The translations under genes were made by a program, and so were the position numbers. The notes under the pieces were generated by a model, which made no database searches, had not been told where the DNA came from, and saw only the letters and a list, made by a program, of their open reading frames with translations. Positions 18,636 through 26,674 of a stretch of DNA of 64,000 nt are shown here, in pieces. Numbering within the stretch: the stretch's first letter is position 1; every line of letters starts with the position of its first letter. This DNA is from Saccharibacillus sacchari DSM 19268 (lineage in GTDB: Bacteria > Bacillota > Bacilli > Paenibacillales > Paenibacillaceae), in assembly GCF_000585395.1 (NCBI RefSeq), contig NZ_KK073875.1, positions 447,186-511,185 of the forward strand. The letters are read 5' to 3'.

Positions 18636-18835
18636 AGGGCGTGTCTTCAAACCTCGACGGAAGCAGATTTTGCCGAATTTTCGTGCTGAATAAGGAACTT
18701 TTCTGAAGGCGTGCCGGGGCACGTCAAGGGAAAGTGACGCGACGTTGCCGGAATCGTACACGCTTTAGGTACGAATCCGGGGCAGTGCGAAAAGGCGGTA
18801 AAAGATGCACGTTGGCAGGTTTGAAGACACGCCCT
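18636..18835. repeat. 200-bp intergenic inverted repeat
   Basis: The outer arms are a perfect 19-bp inverted repeat (18636-18654 and 18817-18835, beginning AGGGCGTGTCTTC). Inside, further segments pair imperfectly: GCAGATTTTGCCG with its partner near 18790-18808, a small GCGTGCC/GGCACGT hairpin near 18712-18725, and CCGGAATCGTAC / GTACGAATCCGG. No open frame of note lies in it. With the element at 18890 it occupies the 590-bp gap between the lipoprotein gene and the sigma-factor gene. Confidence 0.8.
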
Positions 18836-18889
18836 AGTAGAAAGAGACCGGGACGACAAGATTTGACTCCTTATAAAAAAAGCGAAAAG

Positions 18890-18982
18890 CGGAGGGAGAA
18901 ATTCAGTTTAAGACGCCTTTGAACGAGGAAAGCCGGAGGCTTTCTGCGTGAGGCAGCGACTTAAACGAATTTCTCCCGCAGC
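18890..18982. repeat. Dispersed intergenic palindrome, copy 1
   Basis: The left arm 18890-18924 and right arm 18948-18982 share GGGAGAAATTC in inverted orientation. Each arm matches an arm of the element at 45277-45390: the left arm differs at 1 of 35 positions from the complement of that element's right arm, the other arm at 3 of 35. The inner stem-loop differs completely between copies. This defines a repeat family with conserved arms and a variable centre. Confidence 0.85.
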
Positions 18983-19017
18983 GCCCAAGCTTTCCGCACG
19001 AACAGGATTTTGTCATC

Positions 19018-19049
19018 AAAAAAAGACCGGAACAAAGTGTTCCGGTCTA
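19018..19049 (-). terminator. Terminator of the sigma-factor gene
   Basis: AGACCGGAAC / GTTCCGGTCT with a 5-nt loop and T7 on the minus strand. Confidence 0.92.
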
Positions 19050-19066
19050 AGATAAGAAACGAAAGT

Positions 19067-19957
19067 CTACTCCAGGTAGCCTTTCAGAATTTTGCTGCGG
19101 CTCGGGTGGCGAAGTTTGCGCAATGCTTTAGCTTCGATTTGGCGGATCCGTTCGCGGGTAACGCCGAACTCTTTTCCGACTTCTTCGAGCGTGCGGGCGC
19201 GGCCGTCTTCCAGACCGAAGCGCAGACGAAGAACGTTTTCTTCGCGCTCGGTAAGCGTATCGAGCACTTCTTCAAGCTGTTCGCGCAACAGGCCCGCTTC
19301 CGCGAACTTGGATGGGGCGATAGCTTCTTTGTCTTCGATAAAGTCCCCGAGTTTGGAATCTTGTTCATCGCCGATCGGCGTCTCGATCGAGACCGGATCT
19401 TGCGCGATTTTCATGATGTCGCGGATCTTCTCTTCGGTCATTTCCATCGCTTTTGCCAATTCTTCGACGGAAGGTTCGCGGCCGAGCTCCTGAAGCATTT
19501 GACGCGAGACGCGCATGAACTTGTTCATCGTCTCGACCATATGCACCGGAATACGGATTGTTCTGGCTTGGTCGGCCAGAGCGCGCGTGATCGCCTGGCG
19601 AATCCACCAAGTCGCATACGTACTAAATTTGAAGCCTTTAGTGTGGTCGAACTTTTCAACGGCCTTAATCAGACCCATGTTGCCTTCTTGAATCAGGTCG
19701 AGCAGCATCATGCCGCGTCCGACATAACGACGGGCAATGCTGACAACGAGACGCAAGTTCGCTTCGGCCAATCTCCGCTTGGCTTCCTCGTCTCCTTGTA
19801 CGATGCGTTCCGCCAAGGAAATTTCTTCGTTCGCAGACAAAAGGGGCGTGCGCCCGATTTCCTTCAGGTACATTCGTACCGAATCGTCGCTTCCCGCGCC
19901 GGTTAGAACAGCTTCTTCCGGAATCTGAGCGGACTCGGTTTCCATGTTTCGATCCAT
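19067..19957 (-). CDS. SigA-like RNA polymerase sigma factor lacking region 1.1
   Basis: A 296-residue sigma-70 protein with region 1.2 from [12 protein letters not shown] (residues 24-35), regions 2.1-2.4 ([20 protein letters not shown]), 3 and 4 ([20 protein letters not shown]). Housekeeping SigA of this group is about 370 residues with an N-terminal region 1.1; here only some 23 non-conserved residues precede region 1.2. The promoter-reading helices appear the same as in SigA, so similar promoters would be recognised. It is not beside dnaG, the usual partner of sigA. I infer a group 2 (alternative, SigA-like) factor, though a divergent main SigA cannot be excluded from this window. The ATG at 19957 has AAGGGGAA upstream. 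Confidence 0.9.
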   Translation of the reverse strand: MDRNMETESAQIPEEAVLTGAGSDDSVRMYLKEIGRTPLLSANEEISLAERIVQGDEEAKRRLAEANLRLVVSIARRYVGRGMMLLDLIQEGNMGLIKAVEKFDHTKGFKFSTYATWWIRQAITRALADQARTIRIPVHMVETMNKFMRVSRQMLQELGREPSVEELAKAMEMTEEKIRDIMKIAQDPVSIETPIGDEQDSKLGDFIEDKEAIAPSKFAEAGLLREQLEEVLDTLTEREENVLRLRFGLEDGRARTLEEVGKEFGVTRERIRQIEAKALRKLRHPSRSKILKGYLE

Positions 19958-20021
19958 TTATAGTTCCCCTTCCTTCCAGAAATTGAGGGTTGACTCCCTA
20001 ATAAATCGTTCTAAAAATTAT

Positions 20022-20050
20022 TTGACAATAAAATCAATCCGTGCTATGAT
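20022..20050 (+). promoter_or_regulatory. Strong plus-strand sigma-A promoter facing the sigma-gene promoter
   Basis: TTGACA (20022-20027), 17 bp, TATGAT (20045-20050). No supported gene lies downstream on this strand before the terminator at 20191-20230. Confidence 0.75.
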
Positions 20051-20093
20051 TTTAATATATTTGTTTATAATAACTAAATTACGGACAGCTATT

Positions 20094-20122
20094 AGTATAA
20101 CATCTTTCGAGTTGAAAATCAA
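20094..20122 (-). promoter_or_regulatory. Sigma-A promoter of the sigma-factor gene
   Basis: Minus strand TTGATT (20122-20117), 17 bp, TATACT (20099-20094). The leader to the ATG at 19957 is about 130 nt. Confidence 0.75.
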
Positions 20123-20190
20123 CTGCGGAAGATTTTTTTATTTCAATCCTAAACAAATAGGTAACTTGTGTATGAATGTATTAGATAATA

Positions 20191-20230
20191 AAAGAGCCCT
20201 CTCCATTATATAGTGGAAAAGGCTCTTTTT
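20191..20230. terminator. Terminator between the candidate small RNA and the ABC permease gene
   Basis: AAAAGAGCC and GGCTCTTTTTT flank an imperfect inner stem. A-run and T-run flanks suggest it works on both strands. Confidence 0.8.
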
Positions 20231-20236
20231 TGTTGC

Positions 20237-21004
20237 CTATTTTATTTGAACGCGACGATCAATCAGCTTGATCGTCAGCCAGATACACAAAACCACGACA
20301 ACCGCTTCAAAAACAAAGGCTGCCCAACCTGCGTCGAGGCCTTGAATACGCAAATCCATAACGGACTGACTTTCAACTCGAATGCCTGGTATAGCTTGTG
20401 TACCGCGTCCGCCAAAAAAAGCATTTTCTATCCACGAGAGTAGCGAGCCCATTGCGAAAAACAAGAAGACGCCTACCAGGCTTCGAGCCTTGACGCGCAA
20501 GCTCTCTGTTAGGGTGATCGCTAAAAACAAGGCTGATAATCCTAATATTACTGCCCATAATAACGTAAACGGAATACCTAACCAAATCAAAGGCGGCGTT
20601 AGCCATTCCAATCCCTTGATATTAACAGCTCCGAGACCTTTCAGTTCTTCCCATAAGCCGCTCTGCCAATAATAAAACAGTTGTCCGATTCCCAGCACCA
20701 GCAAGCAAATACCTGTTAATAACGCATACAAGCCCGCTGACGCGATATAGGTCCAGCTATGTACAGGCAGCAGCCTTCGGCTAGTCGACCCGATGTTTTT
20801 CCGAAAACTGGTACATACAATGACCAACATCCCGCAGCCGGCAAAAAAATACGTCAGCACGGTCAGTACAAATCGAACGTCGGCTTCCATGCTCCAGTAT
20901 CGCCCGCCTATTTCAATCGCCAGTAACAACAAGACGATTGCCGCCCCGCCGCCAAGCAGCATGAACATATCCCTTTTCAAATCATACTTCAATAGCCTCA
21001 ACAT
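20237..21004 (-). CDS. ABC-2 type permease, six-helix
   Basis: A 255-residue integral membrane protein with about six predicted helices and the MLRLLKYDLKRD start typical of permeases in YtrA-linked ABC-2 modules. Its start overlaps the end of the ATPase gene upstream by 7 nt, so the two are translationally linked. It is the last gene of a regulator-ATPase-permease operon. The exported substrate is unknown; relatives are linked to cell-wall antibiotic stress. Confidence 0.8.
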   Translation of the reverse strand: MLRLLKYDLKRDMFMLLGGGAAIVLLLLAIEIGGRYWSMEADVRFVLTVLTYFFAGCGMLVIVCTSFRKNIGSTSRRLLPVHSWTYIASAGLYALLTGICLLVLGIGQLFYYWQSGLWEELKGLGAVNIKGLEWLTPPLIWLGIPFTLLWAVILGLSALFLAITLTESLRVKARSLVGVFLFFAMGSLLSWIENAFFGGRGTQAIPGIRVESQSVMDLRIQGLDAGWAAFVFEAVVVVLCIWLTIKLIDRRVQIK

Positions 21005-21699
21005 TCGGCATACACCTCTTTGAACAGTTGGTCGATGCTTTTGCCCGATGCCATCCGCAGCTGTTCCGCATCCCCCTGCATGATCACGCTTCCTCCTTGA
21101 ATCATCACGATCTCGTCAAAAATCCGTTCGATATCGGAGATCAGATGGGTCGAGACCACGACACTGCTCTCTTCCTCGTAAAACTCGACCAACGCATCCA
21201 GAATATGATCGCGCGCTACCGGATCGACGCCGCCGATCGGCTCGTCGAGCAAATACAGCGAAGCCTTGCGCGATAACGCCAACGTCAACTGTAGCCGTTC
21301 GCCCATCCCTTTTGACAAGGAGACCGCTTTATCCCGTCTCGACAGCTTCATAAAATCCAGCATTCGCCGTGCTTTGTCCGCATCGTAGTCCGCAAAAAAA
21401 TCCCGTTGAAAATCAAGAGCATCCCCAATGCTCATCCATGATTCAAACTGCGGACGATCCGGCATAAAGGAAACAGCAGCTTTCGTTCGAACTCCCGGAA
21501 GTTGCCCCCGAATACGGACGCTGCCGGAGTCCGGATGAAGCAACCCGGCCGCGATCTGCATCAAGGTCGACTTGCCGCTCCCGTTGCTGCCTAGCAAGCC
21601 TACGATCCGTCCCGGTTCAACCGATAACGAGAGGTCAAGCAATGCCGTTTTTTTCCCGTATGCTTTGCTGACCGACTGCAACTCAAGCAAGGGTACCAT
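20998..21699 (-). CDS. ABC transporter ATP-binding protein
   Basis: A 233-residue ATPase with Walker A GSNGSGKST (about 37-45), signature SLSKGMGERLQL, Walker B LYLLDEPIGGVDP and the switch His in STHL. The signature reads LSKGM rather than LSGGQ, a common variant in the YtrB/BcrA group. It overlaps the upstream regulator by 17 nt and the downstream permease by 7 nt. Confidence 0.92.
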   Translation of the reverse strand: MVPLLELQSVSKAYGKKTALLDLSLSVEPGRIVGLLGSNGSGKSTLMQIAAGLLHPDSGSVRIRGQLPGVRTKAAVSFMPDRPQFESWMSIGDALDFQRDFFADYDADKARRMLDFMKLSRRDKAVSLSKGMGERLQLTLALSRKASLYLLDEPIGGVDPVARDHILDALVEFYEEESSVVVSTHLISDIERIFDEIVMIQGGSVIMQGDAEQLRMASGKSIDQLFKEVYAEC

Positions 21700-22087
21700 G
21701 CGCGTCTCCTCCTCCCCCGCTCCGACCGCCTTCGACCGACTCCGTGACGATCTTCACGATATTTTCGTTGTCGAAACCAAGCTCTCGCATGCCTCCGATG
21801 AAGCGGTCGAGCAGGTCGGAGGCCATCTCTTTTTTTATACTCATGATCTTCTCATCCTCGCTTGTCACGAACCGGCCCAGGCCGCGCCGACTCTCGGCTA
21901 CGCCTTCCCGTTCGAGTTCCTGAAACGTCCGCTGGATCGTGTTCGGATTAATCTTCAGTTCGGAGGCTAACTCGCGCACAGAAGGAATCTTCTCGCCGGG
22001 GCCCAGTTTGCCTGTCACGATTTGCAGTTTGATGTAATTCATGATCTGCAGATAGATGGGTAGATTGTTGTCAAATTCGATAGTCAC
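21683..22087 (-). CDS. GntR family regulator, YtrA subfamily
   Basis: A 134-residue protein with the N-terminal GntR winged helix (PIYLQIMNYIKLQIVTGKL...SVRELASELKINPNTIQRTF) and the short C-terminal helical tail of the YtrA subfamily, which lacks a ligand domain. The start is GTG at 22087 with a weak ribosome site. The last residues (GGRSGGGGDAHG) are glycine-rich. YtrA-type proteins repress their own ABC operon; the nearby inverted repeats at 22140-22165 and 22187-22207 are candidate operators. Confidence 0.9.
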   Translation of the reverse strand: MTIEFDNNLPIYLQIMNYIKLQIVTGKLGPGEKIPSVRELASELKINPNTIQRTFQELEREGVAESRRGLGRFVTSEDEKIMSIKKEMASDLLDRFIGGMRELGFDNENIVKIVTESVEGGRSGGGGDAHGTLA

Positions 22088-22139
22088 GCCTGACGCTCAC
22101 ACCTTTCCGCATGCCGGGACATACGCGCAGTATCCTTCA

Positions 22140-22165
22140 TCCGTCACGTTGAATGATGTAACGGA
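22140..22165. promoter_or_regulatory. Candidate GntR operator or leader hairpin
   Basis: TCCGTCAC and GTAACGGA (7 of 8 paired) flank 10 bp, 53-78 bp upstream of the GntR start. Confidence 0.35.
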
Positions 22166-22186
22166 CAGCCTGCTCTTTCGACGCCT

Positions 22187-22207
22187 TTAGTATTGACAAG
22201 GTACTAA
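22187..22207. promoter_or_regulatory. Inverted repeat TTAGTA-N9-TACTAA
   Basis: A perfect six-base inverted repeat overlapping the stop of the upstream permease gene, about 100-120 bp before the GntR start. The form suits a YtrA-type dimer, but the binder is inferred. Confidence 0.45.
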
Positions 22208-22947
22208 GCCACGTCCCGGCGTCTGAACACAGTATACCCCGCGACCAGAAACAGCGCCACGTATACAACCAATACCAGAATCGAAAATCCGAGCGTCATC
22301 CCCGGCAGCGGAGGTCCCATATTGCCGTAGACCGACAGATCCGCATTCGGGAACAATACATATTTGTAAAAGTCTTTGTAGATGAGAATTCCGCCGAACA
22401 TCGTCCCCGTCAACCCTACGCCAATCGCAACGCCCGTCGAACGTGTCAAGACGCCGATCATAAAAGCAAACGAGGCATACACCAGAGAGTAGACAAAGCC
22501 GTAAGTCGCCTGTTTCAGCACGGCTATCCATTGCTCGCCCGTACCTCCGAATCCAAAAGCCATTCCTCCGACGATAAAAAGAACAACAGCTGCAATTGCC
22601 ATCATCATCAAGATGTACAATAAAACGACCAGATATTTCGAAATCAAGATTTCTCCGCGACTGCGGGAACGGATCAGCAAAAATTTAATCGTGCCTTGCG
22701 CATACTCCTGAGCAATGATTCCCGATGTCGCGACTACGGACAAAATGGCGATAAATTGCCCCATCCCCGAAGCACCCAGCATCCCGGCCATGTAAGCAAC
22801 TCCCGAGCCCATCTCCTCTACATCGGTTCCGAATTTGTAGAGCATAAAGGTCACTAATCCGGTAATCGCGACCAACAAAGCCGGCGATACCCAGAAGCTT
22901 TTCTTTTTCGTCAGCTTCAGCCATTCGTTCTGTACCAATGCCGTCAT
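22204..22947 (-). CDS. ABC-2 type permease (BcrB/NatB-like)
   Basis: A 247-residue permease with about six membrane helices. I take the ATG at 22947, one base after the stop of the ATPase gene, giving the usual start MTALVQNEWLKLTKKKSFW; longer in-frame starts would overlap the ATPase by some 100 nt. Features such as EYAQGTIKFLLIRSRSRGEIL are typical of ABC-2 permeases exporting peptides, antibiotics or ions. Transcribed with its ATPase from a promoter near 23970. Confidence 0.85.
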   Translation of the reverse strand: MTALVQNEWLKLTKKKSFWVSPALLVAITGLVTFMLYKFGTDVEEMGSGVAYMAGMLGASGMGQFIAILSVVATSGIIAQEYAQGTIKFLLIRSRSRGEILISKYLVVLLYILMMMAIAAVVLFIVGGMAFGFGGTGEQWIAVLKQATYGFVYSLVYASFAFMIGVLTRSTGVAIGVGLTGTMFGGILIYKDFYKYVLFPNADLSVYGNMGPPLPGMTLGFSILVLVVYVALFLVAGYTVFRRRDVA

Positions 22948-22948
22948 A

Positions 22949-23926
22949 TTACGCAATTTGGTTGCCTCCCGTCCATTGCAGGAATTCGTCTTCAAGCGAT
23001 TTTTTCGATTCGGCAATGCGGTATACAACCACGTCCGCTTCCCGAAGCGCATCGATCAGGGTCGGCATGTCCGCGTCCGCTACCCGGCAGACCAACTCGG
23101 ACGCGTCTTCCTTAACCTCGATCATCTGCACAGGCTCCAGCTTTTTCAAAATTTGTACCGCTGCAGAAGGACGATCTACGCGAATTCGCAGTTCCGGAAG
23201 CAATGTCGCATTCTTTGGATCCCCGATATTGTGCTCCGTTACCAACTTGCCATTTTGAATGATAACAACGCGCGTGCACATCTGCTCAACTTCCGACAGC
23301 AAGTGGCTGGACACCAAAATGGCGATTCCCTCGGATTGCGCGATCTTCTTCAGATAGTCGCGCATCTCGCGTATTCCCGCCGGATCAAGCCCATTCGTCG
23401 GTTCATCCAAAATCAGCAGCTTGGGGCGATCCAGCAGTGCCTGCGCAATCCCGAGACGCTGCCGCATGCCGAGCGAATAAGCTTTAACTTTCTTATGAAG
23501 CGCCTCCTGGAGGCCGAGAAGGCTAATAACTTCCGTAATACGCGCGTCCGTCACGTTATCCGTCATGCGCGCCGCCTGCTTCAAATTATCGAACCCGCTC
23601 ATATACGGATAAAATTCCGGATTTTCAATAATGCCTCCGACATGAACGATGGCTTGCTTAAACTGCTTCCGAATGCTCTGCCCCGCAATGCGAATATCGC
23701 CTTCATTGATCGTAAACAATCCCGTCATCATGCGAATCGCCGTCGTCTTCCCCGCGCCGTTCGGCCCAAGCAGACCCACAATCTCCCCGCGACGCACTTC
23801 AAACGACAATCGGTCCACAATCGTCTTCTTCCCAATACGCTTCGTCACCTGATCCAGCATAAGCACCGGTTGTTCATGACTGACCTGCTGCGAGGAATTC
23901 GGATGATTCGTTTGTTCCAAATTCAT
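22949..23926 (-). CDS. ABC transporter ATP-binding protein (BcrA-like)
   Basis: A 325-residue ATPase. Walker A GPNGAGKTT (about 54-62), signature YSLGMRQRLGIAQAL, Walker B LLILDEPTNGLDP and the switch His in SSHLLSE are intact. The C-terminal 90 residues form the extra domain seen in bacitracin/lantibiotic-type exporters. The start ATG at 23926 has GGAGG 8 nt upstream; an upstream ATG at 23941 would place that site inside the gene. The first 20 residues are a polar extension. Confidence 0.92.
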   Translation of the reverse strand: MNLEQTNHPNSSQQVSHEQPVLMLDQVTKRIGKKTIVDRLSFEVRRGEIVGLLGPNGAGKTTAIRMMTGLFTINEGDIRIAGQSIRKQFKQAIVHVGGIIENPEFYPYMSGFDNLKQAARMTDNVTDARITEVISLLGLQEALHKKVKAYSLGMRQRLGIAQALLDRPKLLILDEPTNGLDPAGIREMRDYLKKIAQSEGIAILVSSHLLSEVEQMCTRVVIIQNGKLVTEHNIGDPKNATLLPELRIRVDRPSAAVQILKKLEPVQMIEVKEDASELVCRVADADMPTLIDALREADVVVYRIAESKKSLEDEFLQWTGGNQIA

Positions 23927-23964
23927 GAGCCTTACCTCCATGTACTAGTGTTATATTTATATAG

Positions 23965-23987
23965 TACACCGACACACATGGAGTGTA
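23965..23987. promoter_or_regulatory. Operator-like repeat at the BcrA-like ABC promoter
   Basis: TACAC and GTGTA separated by 13 bp overlap a minus-strand promoter candidate (TTTACA, 17 bp, TACTAT). The 13-bp spacing resembles the known YtrA site of B. subtilis, but the half-sites face the other way, so common control with the GntR gene is only a suggestion. Confidence 0.35.
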
Positions 23988-24002
23988 AACCATTTTTTTG
24001 AA

Positions 24003-24043
24003 AAACAAAAAAAGCGTTCATATGCCTGAGGCAAATGAACGCT
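24003..24043 (-). terminator. Terminator downstream of nrdR
   Basis: AGCGTTCAT / ATGAACGCT with an inner TGCC/GGCA stem and T7 on the minus strand. Confidence 0.85.
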
Positions 24044-24109
24044 CATCTTTTCTTACCCTACAAAAATCCGATCCCAAAGCGCTTCCTTGCGAATCGGATT
24101 TCCTCCTTT

Positions 24110-24580
24110 TCACTGCCCGTCTTTCGAGAGCAGCGTTTTCAGTTCCTTCATGAACATATTAATGTCCTTGAACTGCCGATAGACCGAAGCGAAGCGCACA
24201 TAGGCCACCTCGTCCACCGGATATAGCTCTTGCATGACCTGCTCGCCGATCTGACCGCTTTCGATCTCTGCCACTGCCGTATTGCGCAGGGAGCGCTCGA
24301 CGCGGGAGACGACCGTCTCCAGCTGCTCGACTGATACCGGACGCTTTTCGCAAGCCCGGATCAATCCGCGCAAAATTTTATCCCGGCTGAATTCCTCACG
24401 GCTTCCGTCCTTCTTAATAACGATCAGCGGCGTCTCCTCGACCATTTCGAATGTGGTAAACCTTCGGGCACAACTTTCGCATTCGCGCCTTCTCCGGATC
24501 GATTTGTTTTCGTTGGCCGGCCTTGAATCCAGCACGCGGGTACCGCTGTAATCGCAATAGGGGCATTTCAAAATTTTCAC
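24110..24580 (-). CDS. nrdR: Transcriptional repressor NrdR
   Basis: A 156-residue protein with the N-terminal zinc ribbon (CPYC at 6-9 and CESC with RRFTTFE at about 34-44) and an ATP-cone domain. NrdR senses ATP/dATP and represses ribonucleotide reductase genes. Its target genes are not in this window. It is the last gene of the polA-mutM-coaE-transglycosylase-nrdR run on the minus strand, as in Bacillus where nrdR also follows coaE. Confidence 0.98.
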   Translation of the reverse strand: MKILKCPYCDYSGTRVLDSRPANENKSIRRRRECESCARRFTTFEMVEETPLIVIKKDGSREEFSRDKILRGLIRACEKRPVSVEQLETVVSRVERSLRNTAVAEIESGQIGEQVMQELYPVDEVAYVRFASVYRQFKDINMFMKELKTLLSKDGQ

Positions 24581-24628
24581 TTCCTTTCTTCCGGCAGCCG
24601 GAGCTTCCGTACAGGGTTCTCCGTCCGT

Positions 24629-25189
24629 TCAGAACGTCTCGTAAACCTTCGTATACTGATTATAATAGTAAACGACCCGCTGTACATAGTGCCGGGTCTC
24701 TCCGATCGGAATATTCCGCACACTTTCCAGCTTCCCGTCCCAAGTCCCTTCCTCCAGCCATTTCTTCACGTTGCCGGGTCCCGCGTTGTACGCAGCCACT
24801 ACCGCCAGCGTATTATCGCCGAATTGATCCGACAGGTTGCGCAGATACCAGGTTCCGATACGAATGTTCGTATCCGGCTCGTGCTTGATTCGCTCGATCG
24901 TCGCTTCAGGCAGCTTGCCCTGTTCGATCGCCCAGGTTGCCGTGTCCGGCATCAGCTGCATGATTCCGAGCGCCCCGACCCTGGATTCCTTGCTCGGCTT
25001 GAAGTTCGTTTCCACTCGAATGATCGACGCGATCAAAAACGGATCGATGGCATAGGAGTCGGACTGCTGCCGGATTTCTTCCTTGTAGCCGATCGGATAG
25101 ACCCAGGACATCCATCCGCTATTGAAAAAAAGCACGCCCAGCACCAACACGAACAACGGCAGTACAAATCTCTTCTTCAACATTCTCAT
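24629..25189 (-). CDS. Membrane-anchored lytic transglycosylase (SLT domain)
   Basis: A 186-residue protein with an N-terminal hydrophobic anchor (LPLFVLVLGVLFF) and a Slt-type lysozyme domain. The catalytic Glu lies in IIRVETNFKP, and GALGIMQLMPDTA and AYNAGPGNVKKWL are the other family motifs. It cleaves peptidoglycan glycan strands outside the membrane, forming 1,6-anhydro ends. The start at 25189 forms an ATGA overlap with the coaE stop; an ATG at 25183 is also possible. Confidence 0.9.
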   Translation of the reverse strand: MRMLKKRFVLPLFVLVLGVLFFNSGWMSWVYPIGYKEEIRQQSDSYAIDPFLIASIIRVETNFKPSKESRVGALGIMQLMPDTATWAIEQGKLPEATIERIKHEPDTNIRIGTWYLRNLSDQFGDNTLAVVAAYNAGPGNVKKWLEEGTWDGKLESVRNIPIGETRHYVQRVVYYYNQYTKVYETF

Positions 25190-25782
25190 CGCGCCACCCA
25201 TTGCTCCAACAGTTCCTCGACCTGACGCCGAGTCTCTTCAAGCGTGCCGCTGTTGTCGATCACGAAGTCGGCTCTGCGCTTTTTTTCCTCGATATCGAGT
25301 TGGGCGTTCAGGCGGCCCTCCGCCTGTTCCGGCGTTAGACCGTCCCTAGACGTCAACCGTTCGAGCTGCACGGCACGCGGCACGTAGACCACGACGATCT
25401 TCTCGTATAAGTCTTCCAAACCCGACTCGTACAAAAGCGGAATATCCGCAGCCACGATTCCCGTCGGGTCAGCCGCTTCCGCGGCCTCGACCTGTCCTCG
25501 AATCTCCGCTCGGATCGCCGGATGGACGATCGCATTGAGCGCTTCGCGTTCTTCGGGCCGGTTAAAAATATGCTCCGCCATCCGCCGCCGATCCAATCCG
25601 CCTTCCGGCAGCAAAAACTCCGAGCCGAATCGGTCCGCCACGACAGCTAACAACGGTTGCCCCGGGTTCATTACGTCGCGCGCAATGATGTCGGCATCGA
25701 CGATATGAACGCCGCGAGACGCCAACATTTTGGAGACCGTGCTTTTGCCCGTCGCGATGCCGCCGGTCAATCCGATTCTCAT
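25186..25782 (-). CDS. coaE: Dephospho-CoA kinase
   Basis: A 198-residue kinase carrying out the last step of coenzyme A synthesis. The P-loop GGIATGKST is at residues 7-15 and the family segments HIVDADIIARDV and VVYVPRAVQLERL are present. The ATG at 25782 has AAGGAGGG 8 nt upstream, inside the end of mutM; longer frames upstream are not supported. It follows mutM directly (stop and start 3 nt apart). Confidence 0.96.
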   Translation of the reverse strand: MRIGLTGGIATGKSTVSKMLASRGVHIVDADIIARDVMNPGQPLLAVVADRFGSEFLLPEGGLDRRRMAEHIFNRPEEREALNAIVHPAIRAEIRGQVEAAEAADPTGIVAADIPLLYESGLEDLYEKIVVVYVPRAVQLERLTSRDGLTPEQAEGRLNAQLDIEEKKRRADFVIDNSGTLEETRRQVEELLEQWVAR

Positions 25783-25784
25783 GC

Positions 25785-26627
25785 TTAAAGCCCTCCTTCG
25801 TTCGGCTTCTGGCAGTTCGGGCAGTAGTGAGTACCGCGCCCGCCTACCACGATGCGCTCGATCGGGGTCCCGCAATTATGGCAAGGTTGTCCTTTGCGAC
25901 CGTATATTCGATGCTGATCCTGGAACGAGCCGGATTCGCCCTGACCGTTCACGTAGGATTTCACCGAAGATCCGCCCGCAGCGACCGCTTCGTTCAGGAT
26001 ATCCACGATGCAGCGATGCAAACGTTCCAGCTCCGCTCGATTCAGGCTGCCTGCCGCCCGCTCGGGATGCAGGCCTGCGCGGAACAACGTCTCGTCCACA
26101 TAAATGTTACCGATGCCCGCCACAATCTCCTGATTGAGCAGCACCGTCTTCAGGCGCGTTTTCTTTCCTTCCAGCTTCGCTCCCAGCGCGTCAGCCGTAA
26201 ATTCCGGTACCAAAGGCTCGAGACCGAGCTTAAGCAGCGGAGCGCCCGCAAATTCCTCGCCGGCAGGCAGCAGATCCATCGTCCCGAACTGCCGAACGTC
26301 GCGATAGCGAAGCTCGGTGCCGTCCGTAAAGTGGAAAATGACATGGGTATGCTTCTCCACCGGATCGCTTGACGCGTACAGCCCGTATCGGCCTTCCATG
26401 CGCAAATGGGACACGATGACCCACCCGTCCAGATTGAAAAGCAAAAACTTGCCGCTGCGCTCGATATTGCGCACTTGTTGTCCTTCGAGCAGCGCGGCGA
26501 ACATCAGCGGGTCTTCCGGGCGGCGAATGATGCGCGGCAACGACACGGTAACGCGTTCGATCGTTTTGCCCGTGATGAGCGTATTTAAAGTTCGTCTGAC
26601 GGTTTCGACTTCTGGTAATTCCGGCAT
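25785..26627 (-). CDS. mutM: Formamidopyrimidine-DNA glycosylase
   Basis: A 280-residue Fpg/MutM enzyme removing 8-oxoguanine. The start at 26627 gives MPELPEVETVRR, which puts the catalytic Pro at position 2 and Glu at 3. The H2TH region (ERAAGSLNRAEL) and the C-terminal zinc finger (CHNC...CPNC) are intact. AAAGGTGA precedes the ATG. It lies 48 nt after polA, as in Bacillus, and both act in DNA repair. Confidence 0.97.
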   Translation of the reverse strand: MPELPEVETVRRTLNTLITGKTIERVTVSLPRIIRRPEDPLMFAALLEGQQVRNIERSGKFLLFNLDGWVIVSHLRMEGRYGLYASSDPVEKHTHVIFHFTDGTELRYRDVRQFGTMDLLPAGEEFAGAPLLKLGLEPLVPEFTADALGAKLEGKKTRLKTVLLNQEIVAGIGNIYVDETLFRAGLHPERAAGSLNRAELERLHRCIVDILNEAVAAGGSSVKSYVNGQGESGSFQDQHRIYGRKGQPCHNCGTPIERIVVGGRGTHYCPNCQKPNEGGL

Positions 26628-26674
26628 GCTTTTATCACCTTTCTGTATGGCAACCGGGTTATCCGGCAATGCGA

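Larger units (their letters stand above)
20057..20230 (+). ncRNA. Candidate small RNA in front of the sigma-factor gene
   Basis: A strong plus-strand promoter at 20022-20050 and an intrinsic terminator at 20191-20230 (AAAAGAGCC ... GGCTCTTTTTT) bound a stretch of about 170 nt with no coding frame that has a usable ribosome site. A small hairpin GTTGA/TCAAC followed by a T-run (20112-20137) could give a shorter product of about 80 nt. The family is not recognised. The terminator also serves the ABC gene ending at 20237. Confidence 0.4.

Noticed and set aside
20048-20213. 55-codon open frame over the plus-strand promoter near the sigma gene
   Set aside because: Its ATG lies inside the predicted -10 box, so it would not be transcribed, and there is no ribosome site.
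23965-23987. Assignment as a genuine YtrA box
   Set aside because: The 13-bp spacing fits but the half-sites are in the reverse order, so it is listed only as operator-like.
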